A DNA stretch of 16,257 nucleotides from Chrysochromulina tobinii (taxonomy: Eukaryota; Haptophyta; Prymnesiales; Chrysochromulinaceae), in the NCBI GenBank assembly GCA_001275005.1, contig JWZX01003041.1:1-16257 (forward strand). The letters are read 5' to 3'. The translations under genes and the position numbers were made by a program. Each line of letters begins with the position of its first letter. Position 1 is the first letter of the stretch. The notes beneath the pieces were generated by a model that ran no database searches, was not told the origin of the DNA, and worked only from the letters and a program-made list of their open reading frames with translations. This document shows, piece after piece, positions 11,701-16,041 of the stretch.

Positions 11701-14700
11701 GTCGTTTGAAAGGAAGTAGAAGCGCGGGAAGGCCTGCCGTTTCGTCTCGAGGTACTCATCAAGCGACTTTTGGATCCGGTCCAGAGTTTCGTCCATCTTG
11801 GTGAGCAGCTCGAGGACACCGTCCAGGTGCGTCGCCTTGTACGCGATCTTGACCGCCTCCATCCGAGCCGTAGTCGAGATCCAATCGGCGTTCACTTGGT
11901 CGAAGAGCGACGACTCGGTCGGCAGCTGCCGACGGATGTCTTCGGAGCCGACGAAGATCGACTCGAGATACATCCTGATGGAGGAGGCCATAAGAGGGGG
12001 TGCTCAGAGGGGGGTGCTCAGAGGGGGGGCTCAGAGAGGGGCATCAAAGGGGAGGGGGTCGGAGGGGGGACTCAGCTGGTCCTCATCAGTGGTCATCTGC
12101 GGCCATCCTCATCAGAGGCTATCTTCATCAGTGGTCCTCATCAGTGGTCCTCACGCACCACTTGCGCTGCACGTTCATCATCATCTCGATCGTCTCGGAC
12201 ACGTGCGACAGAGCCTTCTCCCACTTGTCGAGGGCCTCGAGGAACGCGATCGCAAAGCGCGACGCCTTCATCGTGGAGAGTAGGACGGCGTTGTCCTCAA
12301 GGGCAGCGTAGACGTCATCGACCGAGCGCAGCTTAATGTATTCCTTGTACGGCGCGAGATCGAGGGTGAGCTCTCCCCACAGCTTCTCGATCTTGACGAG
12401 CGCCTCCTCGATCGCGAGCTCCTTCGCAGCTCCACCAGATAGCGTTGAGATCGTATCTGCGTAGTGCTCGAGCCCGAGCTCGAGGATGAGATTCAGTGTG
12501 AACGTGTCCGCGTACGGGTCGAACTCTTTGCCCACATCCTCCATGAGCTGGTTCCAGTGGCGGGGGCGCATCGCCTCGTTGCGAAGGTCCATGATGAGCG
12601 GCATGAGCTTCTTGATGTTCTCGACCCGATCCTTGAGTGAGCCGAGCACCTGATGAGGGAGGCAATCAGACGCAATCAGACGCAATCGGACGCAATCAGA
12701 CGTCCATCACGATCCTTGAGCGAGCCGAGCACCTGATGATGGAGGCAATCGAGAGGTCATCAAGGGTCATCAAGGGTCATCAAGGGTCATCATGGGTCAT
12801 CAAGGGTCATCAAGGGTCCTCGCCCACCTTCCAGTTGCCGCCCGTGCCGCCCTTGAACTCCTTGGCGAGCTTCGTGATCTGCTTCCCAAAGTCCGCAGCG
12901 ACGGTCTCGATCTCGGGCACGTTCATCGAGGCGAACTTGCCCGTCTTCCACTGGTCCATGTTCTTCGTCCAGTTGGCCATCATCGACCAGACCTGGTCGA
13001 GCAGATCGAGCTCCACTTCGGTCGAGGCCGTCTCCGCGTTCACGGGCGGATCGATCGCAAAGATGCCCAATCCTGCCTTCATGTCGTTCTCCTTGGCTCG
13101 GATCATCTTGACCGACTCGCGGTACTGCGCGATCAACGCCAGCGCCTCCTCCACGGACACCTCTGCCGTGAAGGGCGCGTTGCGCAGGAATTCGTTGCGC
13201 TGGTCGATGATCTGTGAATGATACACGAGAGTGTGAACGATACACGAGAGCGCCCGGTGAGCTGATGAGGGGGGTGGGGGCCATCCGTTCGCCAGCAATT
13301 CGCCATCATCAGCGGAGATCGCACCTGGTTGTTGAACGAGGCGAGCGTCGCAGTCAGCTCGTCCTTGAAGTCGTTCTTCGACTTTTGGAGCTTGAAGCCC
13401 GCCTCCTGCAGCATCGTCTTATACGTGGCCCATTCGGTGCGCAGGCCAGCGAGCTTGGCGAGCTCGCTCTCCTTGATGGTCACCTCGAACTTCTCGAGCA
13501 GCCGGTACCTGATGAGGGTCGCAATCGACGTAATGAGACGCAATCAGACGCGATCAGACGCAATCAGACGCGATCAGGCGTACTGTGTCTCCAGCGGCTC
13601 GAAGCGGTCCTCGGTCGCCTTCTGCGAAAGGACTTCGGTCTCGTGCAGCTTGATCATGTCCGCGAGCATGTCGAGGTTCTTGGGCTTCTGAGCGAGCTTG
13701 GTACGGCAGCTCTCCATGTGGTCGAGCAGCTCCTGCAGCTCGGTAGCCGCCTGCGAGTTGAGCAGCTGTGTGAACTTGAGCTGCCACATGCCGCAGTGCT
13801 GGCGGAGGGCTTCCTTGAGAGGCTGGGAGTCGATGCGGATGAAGCCGATGTTGGAGATGCCCTCTTCGGCGCCGATCTCTTGCTGAAGCTCCTTGTACCG
13901 CGTGATGTCCGTCTCGAAGGCGGTGAGCGCGCGGTTCGCCTTCGCGTACCGACGCATGAACGCATCCTTATCGACATCCCAAATGTGCTTGTACCGGTCC
14001 CAGGTGTTCAGGTACTTTTGGAGCTTGGGCAGAATGTCGCGCATGCCCGTCATCACCTGGACAAGCACGTCATCAAGGGTCATCAAGGGTCCTCAAGGGT
14101 TACTTAGGGTCATCAAGGGTCCTCAAGAGTCATTTAGGGTAATCAAGAGTCCTCACCTGGACGAGCACGCGCAGCACATCCTCGTCGTTCACGTCATCAA
14201 GGGTCATCAAGAGTCATTTAGGGTAATCAAGGGTCCTCACCTGGACGAGCACGCGCAGCACATCCTCGTCGTTCGAGATGTTGGCGTAGAAGGAGGGGTG
14301 CTTGGACTCGGCGTCGGGGTCATCACGCAGGGCGTCGACAAGCCGCGGCATGGCGCTGGTCGTCGCGATCGCGTCGCGAGAGACGGTGTTCACAGTCTGC
14401 GTGAGCTCCGCAATCGACGGCTTGAACTCGACCTGTGAATGCGAAGGGCGAGAGCGCCGTGGTGAGCACTTGCACGCAAGGCAGGTCATCCGCGGCAATC
14501 GAAGGCAATCAACGTACCTTGGAAGTCTGGAGCACGACCGAAATCCGGAAGAGCGCCTGCACCTCCGTCTTCGCGTCGCCGTTGATGGATCGAGAGAGCT
14601 CGAGCAACGAGCGCTTGGCCGTTTGACGAAGCGCCTCTTCGACGCCGCGGTCGATCGACTCGACGAAGTTGTTCCACTCGCGTGACACCTGTGGCGGGAG

Positions 14701-16041
14701 GCCGATGAGGGCGGTCGTCAGTTGCAATCGTGTGAGGAGATGCCGATGAGGGCGGTCGTCAGTTGCGATCATTCGGTCCATCGGCGCCCATCCTTTGGCT
14801 CCTCTGAGTGCATGCTGATTGCCTTTAATTGCATGCTGATTGCCTCCCTCCTCAGCGCCCATCCTTTGGCTCAACAGCGGCCATCAGCGGCCATCAGACG
14901 CAATCAGACGCCATCAGACGCCATCAGACGCTATCGAGTCGCAATCCTAGGCAAATAAAGTCCGCGCGAGATCGCACCTCGTCCGAATCCGATTTAAAGA
15001 TCTCGTGCGTCGAGCGCATCAGAGCCTTCATCTGCTTGTGCACGTCCTGCAGCTTGCCCTTGACGGAACCCTGGTGCGCAGATTGCTCCGAGATGAAGAG
15101 CTCCTGTGGGTACACGTGCTTCTTACGCAGCGAGACGAGGGGCGAGCTCGCGATCTGGCGGCAGGAGCGGAGGGCCCGCGGTGAGCACTTGCATGCGCGG
15201 CGGGTGAGGAGCAACCCTGGCGAGATGAGACGTGTACCTGTCGGCAGCTCATTGCGAGCAGCGCCTTGTTGCCATGGAAGGCGCTGACGAGCTTCGAGGC
15301 GTCCGCGGCAGTGGCGCTTCGTCTCTTTGAGGTACACGTCGAGCTGCGCCTTCGCATTCCAAGTGAGCTTCGAGAGGCCGGGCCCCATCTTGCGATCAAG
15401 GAACACGAGTCGCTCCGAGAAGAGCCGACACTCTTGGGGCGTGAGCTGCGAGAGGAACTGATTGTATCCGCGCACGAGGGCGAGCACCTTCTCGCGCAGG
15501 CAGCGGTAACGCTCGCGAGGCGGCCCCGAAGCGACCTCCATGGCCGAATACGGCACCTGATGAGGGAGGAAATCAGGATGCACTTAGAGGCCATCAGCAT
15601 GCACTCAGAGGCCATCAGCATGCAATTTATGACGCACCTCGAAGCGGAGCTTCTCCCAATGATGGACCTCAGAGCTCAGATGCAGCAACGACTTGTCGAA
15701 GGCTTGTGCAACGTACCCGTACCGCTCACGCCACGTCTTGCCCACGAGCTCCATCGTGGTCAAGCGCTGCATCAGGAAGGTTGCGAGGGAGTCATCGGTG
15801 AGTCATCAGGGGGTCAACAGTGGATCGTCAGAGGTCATCAGTGAGTCATCAGTGGGTCATCAGTGGGTCATCAGTGGGTCATCAGTGGGTCATCAGTGGG
15901 TCATCAGTACGCAATCACCTGCATGAGGAAGGTCTCGAGGAAGCGCGAAATGCCGGCGTCAATTGACGTGATCCATTCGGAGAACATGCGACGAATGAAC
16001 TCGTCGGGGGAGTTGTCGAGCGCCGCATACGCCTCCATTGC
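1068..16041 (-). CDS. DNAH2: Axonemal dynein heavy chain, I1/f beta (DNAH2)-like, 5'-partial, 25 exons
   Basis: This is the motor subunit of an inner-arm axonemal dynein, an ATP-driven minus-end microtubule motor that bends cilia and flagella. Joining 25 exons across 24 introns gives about 3864 codons and ends in TGA at 1070-1068. In order the protein has tail end, linker, AAA1 (GPAGTGKTE), AAA2 (GQSLGGKTT), AAA3 (GDVGVGKTS), AAA4 (GVGGSGRQS), stalk/MTBD, AAA5, AAA6 and a C-terminal domain ending [13 protein letters not shown]. The pieces [23 protein letters not shown] and IKRGTALLL match what I recall of DNAH2, the I1/f beta chain; the dynein assignment is near certain, the paralogue less so. 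Family members are about 4400-4500 residues, so roughly 600 are missing upstream. Exon lengths total 11597 nt; three apparent extra bases and one missing base bring this to a whole number of codons. Intron phases are 0 (14), 2 (7) and 1 (3). Confidence 0.95.
2720..2961 (-). other. Intron 24, GC-AG, with duplicated exon end
   Basis: A 242-nt intron. The exon 24 end and donor (2932-2977) recur at 2873-2918 (45/46), and 22 bp recur again at 2839-2860. The acceptor is TATGGCAG. The GC donor (CAG|GCACGT) is required to keep the conserved GQGQ-APLA join. Confidence 0.85.
2962..3289 (-). CDS. DNAH2: Exon 24: AAA6 N-terminal part
   Basis: [20 protein letters not shown], then [36 protein letters not shown] and [20 protein letters not shown] and LSPG.DPT are AAA6 signatures. 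The expected family sequence SLGQGQ|APLA places the donor at CAG|GCACGT, a GC rather than GT donor. Confidence 0.93.
3290..3458 (-). other. Intron 23, family A
   Basis: A 169-nt intron with an aatcagagga c decamer array at about 3378-3440 on the plus strand and acceptor GCAACCCTCATCAG. Confidence 0.94.
3459..4683 (-). CDS. DNAH2: Exon 23: AAA5 and AAA5/AAA6 linker, with a +1 frame break
   Basis: [20 protein letters not shown] continues only after a one-base slip in the G run 4622-4624 as [20 protein letters not shown], then [14 protein letters not shown] (usually PQGQANKW) and [37 protein letters not shown] and [19 protein letters not shown] are near-invariant dynein motifs. Further on come [15 protein letters not shown] and the tail end SAREWREW. 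Donor TG|GTGAGC, phase 2. Confidence 0.96.
4684..4853 (-). other. Intron 22, mixed arrays
   Basis: A 170-nt intron with a 10-bp array (atcagaggtc variants, about 4717-4785), an 11-bp array (agacagaggcc, about 4788-4822) and a CTCCACAG acceptor. Confidence 0.94.
4854..5437 (-). CDS. DNAH2: Exon 22: microtubule-binding domain, coiled coil 2, start of AAA5
   Basis: [20 protein letters not shown] and [18 protein letters not shown] finish the [25 protein letters not shown] begins the descending coiled coil. [12 protein letters not shown]-like [16 protein letters not shown] and [21 protein letters not shown] start AAA5. It ends DFNFC plus CA|GTGCGT (phase 2), giving [14 protein letters not shown] across the intron. 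Confidence 0.95.
5438..5526 (-). other. Intron 21, family A trimer
   Basis: An 89-nt intron built from three tandem copies of a unit containing gaggcaatcaacgaag on the plus strand, each carrying the family A acceptor-like end. Confidence 0.94.
5527..5616 (-). CDS. DNAH2: Exon 21: microtubule-binding domain, first part
   Basis: Thirty codons: [30 protein letters not shown] (read as one run). W..AKK.LGD..FL..L..FDK is the conserved start of the dynein MTBD. Donor AAG|GTGGGC joins [11 protein letters not shown] of the next exon in phase 0. Confidence 0.93.
5617..5742 (-). other. Intron 20, family A
   Basis: A 126-nt intron with four plus-strand aatcaggcgg-type decamers (5699-5740) and a second block of atcagaggtc variants; acceptor GCGCCCCTCATCAG. 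Confidence 0.94.
5743..6162 (-). CDS. DNAH2: Exon 20: stalk coiled coil 1
   Basis: One hundred forty codons rich in K, E, V and L ([20 protein letters not shown] ... [20 protein letters not shown]). This is the ascending coiled-coil helix that carries the microtubule-binding tip, with the usual PALEAA.KAL block near the end. It ends TLEAVM at ATG|GTGCCG, phase 0. Confidence 0.95.
6163..6305 (-). other. Intron 19, family A decamer array
   Basis: A 143-nt intron with the most regular array in the window: plus-strand atcagaggtc repeated about eight times at 6187-6266, ending at GATTGCCTCCCTCATCAG on the sense strand. The first 18 intron bases match the first 18 of exon 20 at 15 positions. Confidence 0.95.
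6306..6803 (-). CDS. DNAH2: Exon 19: second half of AAA4
   Basis: One hundred sixty-six codons: [20 protein letters not shown] continues FNDTQ of exon 18; later [35 protein letters not shown] and [16 protein letters not shown], the AAA4 end leading into the stalk. Acceptor CCGGCAG|GTCATC; donor AAG|GTGCGC, phase 0. Confidence 0.96.
6804..6924 (-). other. Intron 18
   Basis: A 121-nt intron, GTGCGTTGATGACC to CCCGGCAG. It has decamers near the donor and sense-strand repeats of the CTC.CCCATGATCTCGC type near the acceptor; it does not end in a family A or B acceptor. Confidence 0.92.
6925..8312 (-). CDS. DNAH2: Exon 18: AAA3 and first half of AAA4, with a +1 frame break
   Basis: AAA3 has [16 protein letters not shown]-loop [12 protein letters not shown], Walker [15 protein letters not shown] and [15 protein letters not shown]. 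After [15 protein letters not shown] the frame slips one base (C run at 7656-7658), continuing [18 protein letters not shown] and [19 protein letters not shown]4 then begins, with P-loop [18 protein letters not shown] (arginine in place of the P-loop lysine, as in many axonemal chains) and [10 protein letters not shown]. The uninterrupted length of 1388 nt contrasts with the intron-dense 5' half. Donor CAG|GTGCGT, phase 0. Confidence 0.95.
8313..8490 (-). other. Intron 17, family A-derived
   Basis: A 178-nt intron with acceptor CCTCCCTCATTTGGCAG, an altered family A end, and a degenerate copy of the exon 17 end (8411-8433 versus 8490-8512, 19/23). Plus-strand atcagaggtc-like decamers lie next to the donor. 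Confidence 0.9.
8491..8661 (-). CDS. DNAH2: Exon 17: AAA2 to AAA3 connection
   Basis: [19 protein letters not shown], then the stretch ending [12 protein letters not shown] plus two bases. F.F.L.WS.GG and VFDY.VD are family hallmarks immediately before AAA3. The donor AA|GTGCGT was chosen because it alone rebuilds [10 protein letters not shown] in frame. Confidence 0.94.
8662..8762 (-). other. Intron 16, family B, dimeric core
   Basis: A 101-nt intron with two to three copies of the TGCATGCA..TGCTCACCACGGCG-type core and acceptor CTTCCCCACAG. Donor side GTACGCCGCGCT resembles the exon 17 start GTACACGCGCCT. Confidence 0.93.
8763..8917 (-). CDS. DNAH2: Exon 16: AAA2 to AAA3 connection
   Basis: [21 protein letters not shown] ... 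[10 protein letters not shown]. The [11 protein letters not shown] segment corresponds to the conserved CKE.IP motif between AAA2 and AAA3. Acceptor CCCACAG|GTGGAC; donor GG|GTACGC, phase 2. Confidence 0.9.
8918..9004 (-). other. Intron 15, family B
   Basis: An 87-nt intron with core GCATGCATGTGCTCACCACG and acceptor CTTCCCCACAG. Its first 17 bases match the first 17 of exon 16 at 15 positions; a 12-bp tandem (aggtccatctta) is also present. Confidence 0.93.
9005..9065 (-). CDS. DNAH2: Exon 15: AAA2 C-terminal microexon
   Basis: Only 61 nt ([20 protein letters not shown]). The short length is secure because both joins restore the expected W..S.......L..LF pattern. Donor TTG|GTGGAC is shared with the start of exon 16: both intron edges read GTGGACAA.TGCTTCC. 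Confidence 0.88.
9066..9153 (-). other. Intron 14, family A
   Basis: An 88-nt intron, GTACGTCGAT to CCTCCCTCATCAG, with two plus-strand ggccatcagcatgcaatc units. The intron's first nine bases match the first nine of exon 15 at eight positions. Confidence 0.93.
9154..9430 (-). CDS. DNAH2: Exon 14: AAA2, Walker B and sensor part
   Basis: [39 protein letters not shown] and [16 protein letters not shown] are the AAA2 Walker B to sensor block; [20 protein letters not shown] is the matching arginine-finger region. It ends MGWKP in phase 2 (CC|GTACGT) and joins YVESWL of the next exon. Confidence 0.96.
9431..9569 (-). other. Intron 13 with exon-end copy
   Basis: A 139-nt intron, GTGCGCAC to CTTGGCAG. 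The exon 13 end plus donor (9563-9588) is repeated at 9487-9512 with 24 of 26 matches. Confidence 0.9.
9570..10055 (-). CDS. DNAH2: Exon 13: AAA2, first part
   Basis: [46 protein letters not shown] and the P-loop [12 protein letters not shown] identify AAA2, a site that in dyneins binds nucleotide structurally without turnover. The loop is GxxxxGKT but differs from the frequent GPTGSGKT. It ends [17 protein letters not shown] in phase 1. Acceptor CCCACAG|GTGCTC. Confidence 0.95.
10056..10209 (-). other. Intron 12, family B nested in duplicated exon junction
   Basis: A 154-nt intron. It holds an exact 40-bp repeat of the exon 12 end (10196-10235 copied at 10125-10164), three aatcagtggc decamers between the copies, a copy of the exon 13 start (10110-10138 versus 10029-10055) and the family B core before CCCCACAG. 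Confidence 0.92.
10210..10923 (-). CDS. DNAH2: Exon 12: AAA1, main ATPase site
   Basis: It starts [21 protein letters not shown] and carries the AAA1 P-loop [17 protein letters not shown] (about partial residues 1236-1243), [16 protein letters not shown], Walker B region [10 protein letters not shown], and [17 protein letters not shown] (sensor region). These are the complete motifs of the site whose hydrolysis drives the power stroke. [11 protein letters not shown] replaces the more usual [10 protein letters not shown]. It ends SVLNSAG in phase 1 (G|GTGCGC). Confidence 0.97.
10924..11069 (-). other. Intron 11, family A decamer array
   Basis: A 146-nt intron, GTACGTCTGC to CTCATCATCAG. Nearly all of it is a plus-strand decamer array (rtcagaggcc / atccgaggtc variants) from about 10938 to 11060. 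Confidence 0.93.
11070..11974 (-). CDS. DNAH2: Exon 11: end of linker
   Basis: About 301 codons. [51 protein letters not shown] and [13 protein letters not shown] follow the DHC_N2 linker almost motif for motif. The end leads directly into AAA1. Acceptor CCATCAG|GATGTA; donor G|GTACGT, phase 1. Confidence 0.96.
11975..12158 (-). other. Intron 10, family A-like, pyrimidine-rich
   Basis: A 184-nt intron with a sense-strand C/T-rich tract (plus 11995-12070, gctcagaggggggt units), plus-strand catcagtggtcct repeats near the donor, and acceptor CCTCCATCAG. Confidence 0.9.
12159..12649 (-). CDS. DNAH2: Exon 10: linker
   Basis: Starts [20 protein letters not shown] and contains [14 protein letters not shown], the near-invariant LRNPAMR.RHW linker motif, then [14 protein letters not shown] and [16 protein letters not shown]. 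It ends VQRK plus two bases so that TG|GATG gives VQRKWMYLESIF, another family hallmark. Acceptor CTCATCAG|GTGCTC; donor TG|GTGCGT, phase 2. Confidence 0.94.
12650..12827 (-). other. Intron 9, family A with duplicated exon start
   Basis: A 178-nt intron with atcaagggtc decamers (about 12755-12818) and aatcagacgc decamers (about 12664-12702). A 41-nt segment covering the exon 10 start and acceptor (12627-12667) is repeated at 12710-12750 with two mismatches, supplying a second potential acceptor. Confidence 0.9.
12828..13211 (-). CDS. DNAH2: Exon 9: linker
   Basis: One hundred twenty-eight codons ([14 protein letters not shown] ... GGTGGNWK). [15 protein letters not shown] and [18 protein letters not shown] are typical of the dynein linker. 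Acceptor TTCACAG|ATCATC; donor AAG|GTGGGC; phase 0. A 19-nt near-repeat lies in the intron next to the acceptor. Confidence 0.9.
13212..13324 (-). other. Intron 8
   Basis: A 113-nt intron with an internal CCCCCTCATCAG (a fossil family A acceptor, not used) followed by two 19-bp units (plus 13213-13231 and 13232-13250, 18/19 identical) leading to the used TTCACAG acceptor. Confidence 0.85.
13325..13508 (-). CDS. DNAH2: Exon 8: linker
   Basis: Sixty-one codons after one lead base: [22 protein letters not shown] ... [11 protein letters not shown]. It matches the DHC_N2 pattern FEPI...Y..L..F.V.V..EE. Acceptor CTCATCAG|GTACCG, donor CAG|GTGCGA. Confidence 0.9.
13509..13583 (-). other. Intron 7, family A
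   Basis: The shortest intron, 75 nt, GTACGCCTGATC to GACCCTCATCAG, filled with plus-strand (aatcagacgc / gatcagacgc) decamers. Confidence 0.9.
13584..14056 (-). CDS. DNAH2: Exon 7: start of linker region
   Basis: It begins [20 protein letters not shown] and continues to [12 protein letters not shown]. The stretch is alpha-helical and charged ([26 protein letters not shown]), as expected at the tail-linker junction. It ends in phase 2 (CA|GTACGC), so that CAG TAC CGG rebuilds ETQYRLLEKF across the intron. Confidence 0.9.
14057..14240 (-). other. Intron 6, ATCAAGGGTC decamers plus exon-end copies
   Basis: A 184-nt intron with plus-strand atcaagggtc-type decamers. A 41-nt exact copy of the exon 6 end plus donor (14234-14274) lies at 14150-14190, and the acceptor region (14051-14069) matches the donor region (14235-14253) at 17 of 19 positions. 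Confidence 0.9.
14241..14432 (-). CDS. DNAH2: Exon 6: tail/linker boundary
   Basis: Sixty-four codons ([15 protein letters not shown] ... [13 protein letters not shown]). V.F.PS...F is a family signature just before the linker. The last 34 exonic bases (14241-14274) recur exactly at 14157-14190 inside the following intron. Acceptor TTCACAG|GTCGAG and donor CAG|GTGAGG; phase 0. Confidence 0.9.
14433..14517 (-). other. Intron 5, family B with family A start
   Basis: An 85-nt intron, GTACGTTGATTGCC at the donor side and family B core (GCAAGTGCTCACCACGGCGC) before an ATTCACAG acceptor. It looks like a chimera of the two families. Confidence 0.88.
14518..14688 (-). CDS. DNAH2: Exon 5: dynein tail segment
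   Basis: Fifty-seven codons ([20 protein letters not shown] ... [10 protein letters not shown]). Joined to exon 4 it gives [15 protein letters not shown], the family's Y...V..ID..V..GL motif, and joined to exon 6 it gives [15 protein letters not shown]. Acceptor CCACAG|GTGTCA; donor AAG|GTACGT; phase 0. Confidence 0.9.
14689..14977 (-). other. Intron 4, longest, with nested repeats
   Basis: A 289-nt intron. It contains a 29-bp tandem pair (14701-14729 and 14742-14770, 28/29 identical), decamer repeats of the aatcagacgc type at about 14888-14935, and an antisense family A-like insertion at 14802-14854 bounded by an exact 18-bp direct repeat (14784-14801, 14855-14872). Confidence 0.85.
14978..15154 (-). 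CDS. DNAH2: Exon 4: dynein tail segment
   Basis: Fifty-nine codons ([13 protein letters not shown] ... [17 protein letters not shown]). ISS.PL..L, the Q..H...VK.KL core and LM..T..IF are typical of axonemal heavy-chain tails. Acceptor CGCCAG|ATCGCG and donor GAG|GTGCGA, phase 0 at both ends. Confidence 0.9.
15155..15237 (-). other. Intron 3, family B
   Basis: An 83-nt intron from GTACACGT to CCGCCAG. The centre holds GCATGCAAGTGCTCACCGCG, the family B core also seen in introns 5, 12, 15 and 16. Confidence 0.88.
15238..15556 (-). CDS. DNAH2: Exon 3: dynein tail, with a +1 frame break
   Basis: It starts [18 protein letters not shown] and continues [18 protein letters not shown] and [10 protein letters not shown], matching the conserved tail region (RDYN ... 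LD..I.PGL..LTW). After VYLKETKR the frame must slip by one base to continue [16 protein letters not shown] and end SCRQ. The break lies in about 15299-15316. The exon is 319 nt, one more than needed for its phase-0 edges, which agrees with one extra base. Acceptor CTCATCAG|GTGCCG; donor CAG|GTACAC. Confidence 0.88.
15557..15637 (-). other. Intron 2, family A
   Basis: An 81-nt intron from GTGCGTCA to CCTCCCTCATCAG. It contains two plus-strand copies of gaggccatcagcatgca, a motif also present in intron 14 and, inverted, in intron 4. Confidence 0.9.
15638..15766 (-). CDS. DNAH2: Exon 2: dynein tail segment
   Basis: Forty-three codons ([17 protein letters not shown] ... HHWEKLRFE), not starting with a methionine. 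The final WEKLRFE joined to VPYSAMEV of the next exon fits the dynein tail pattern in which WE.L.FE.P precedes the REYVLLVVRDYN-like stretch. Acceptor is ATGCAG|CGCTTG and donor GAG|GTGCGT, both phase 0. Confidence 0.85.
15767..15918 (-). other. Intron 1, 11-bp tandem repeats
   Basis: A 152-nt GT-AG intron. The plus strand carries about six copies of an 11-bp unit (atcagtgggtc) at roughly 15838-15907. Its 3' edge (15767-15787) matches the end of exon 1 (15919-15939) at 18 of 21 positions, so both edges read CTT CCT.ATG CAG on the sense strand. Confidence 0.85.
15919..16041 (-). CDS. DNAH2: Exon 1 of those visible: dynein tail segment
   Basis: Forty-one codons, from [12 protein letters not shown] to [11 protein letters not shown], with an amphipathic helical look expected of the dynein tail. 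The left edge is chosen at a pyrimidine-rich tract ending CTACTCAG. The frame stays open upstream into low-complexity sequence, and an ATG lies one codon in, but family length argues that this is not the true N-terminus. It ends phase 0 at ATGCAG|GTGATT and joins [12 protein letters not shown] of the next exon. Confidence 0.7.

Noticed and set aside
16036-16038. ATG at 16038 as the translation start
   Set aside because: Dynein heavy chains have several hundred more tail residues before this point, and the ATG directly follows a good acceptor.
1068-16041. Cytoplasmic dynein heavy chain instead of axonemal
   Set aside because: The C-terminal [23 protein letters not shown] and IKRGTALLL segments and the AAA4 GVGGSGRQS loop fit axonemal inner-arm chains better.
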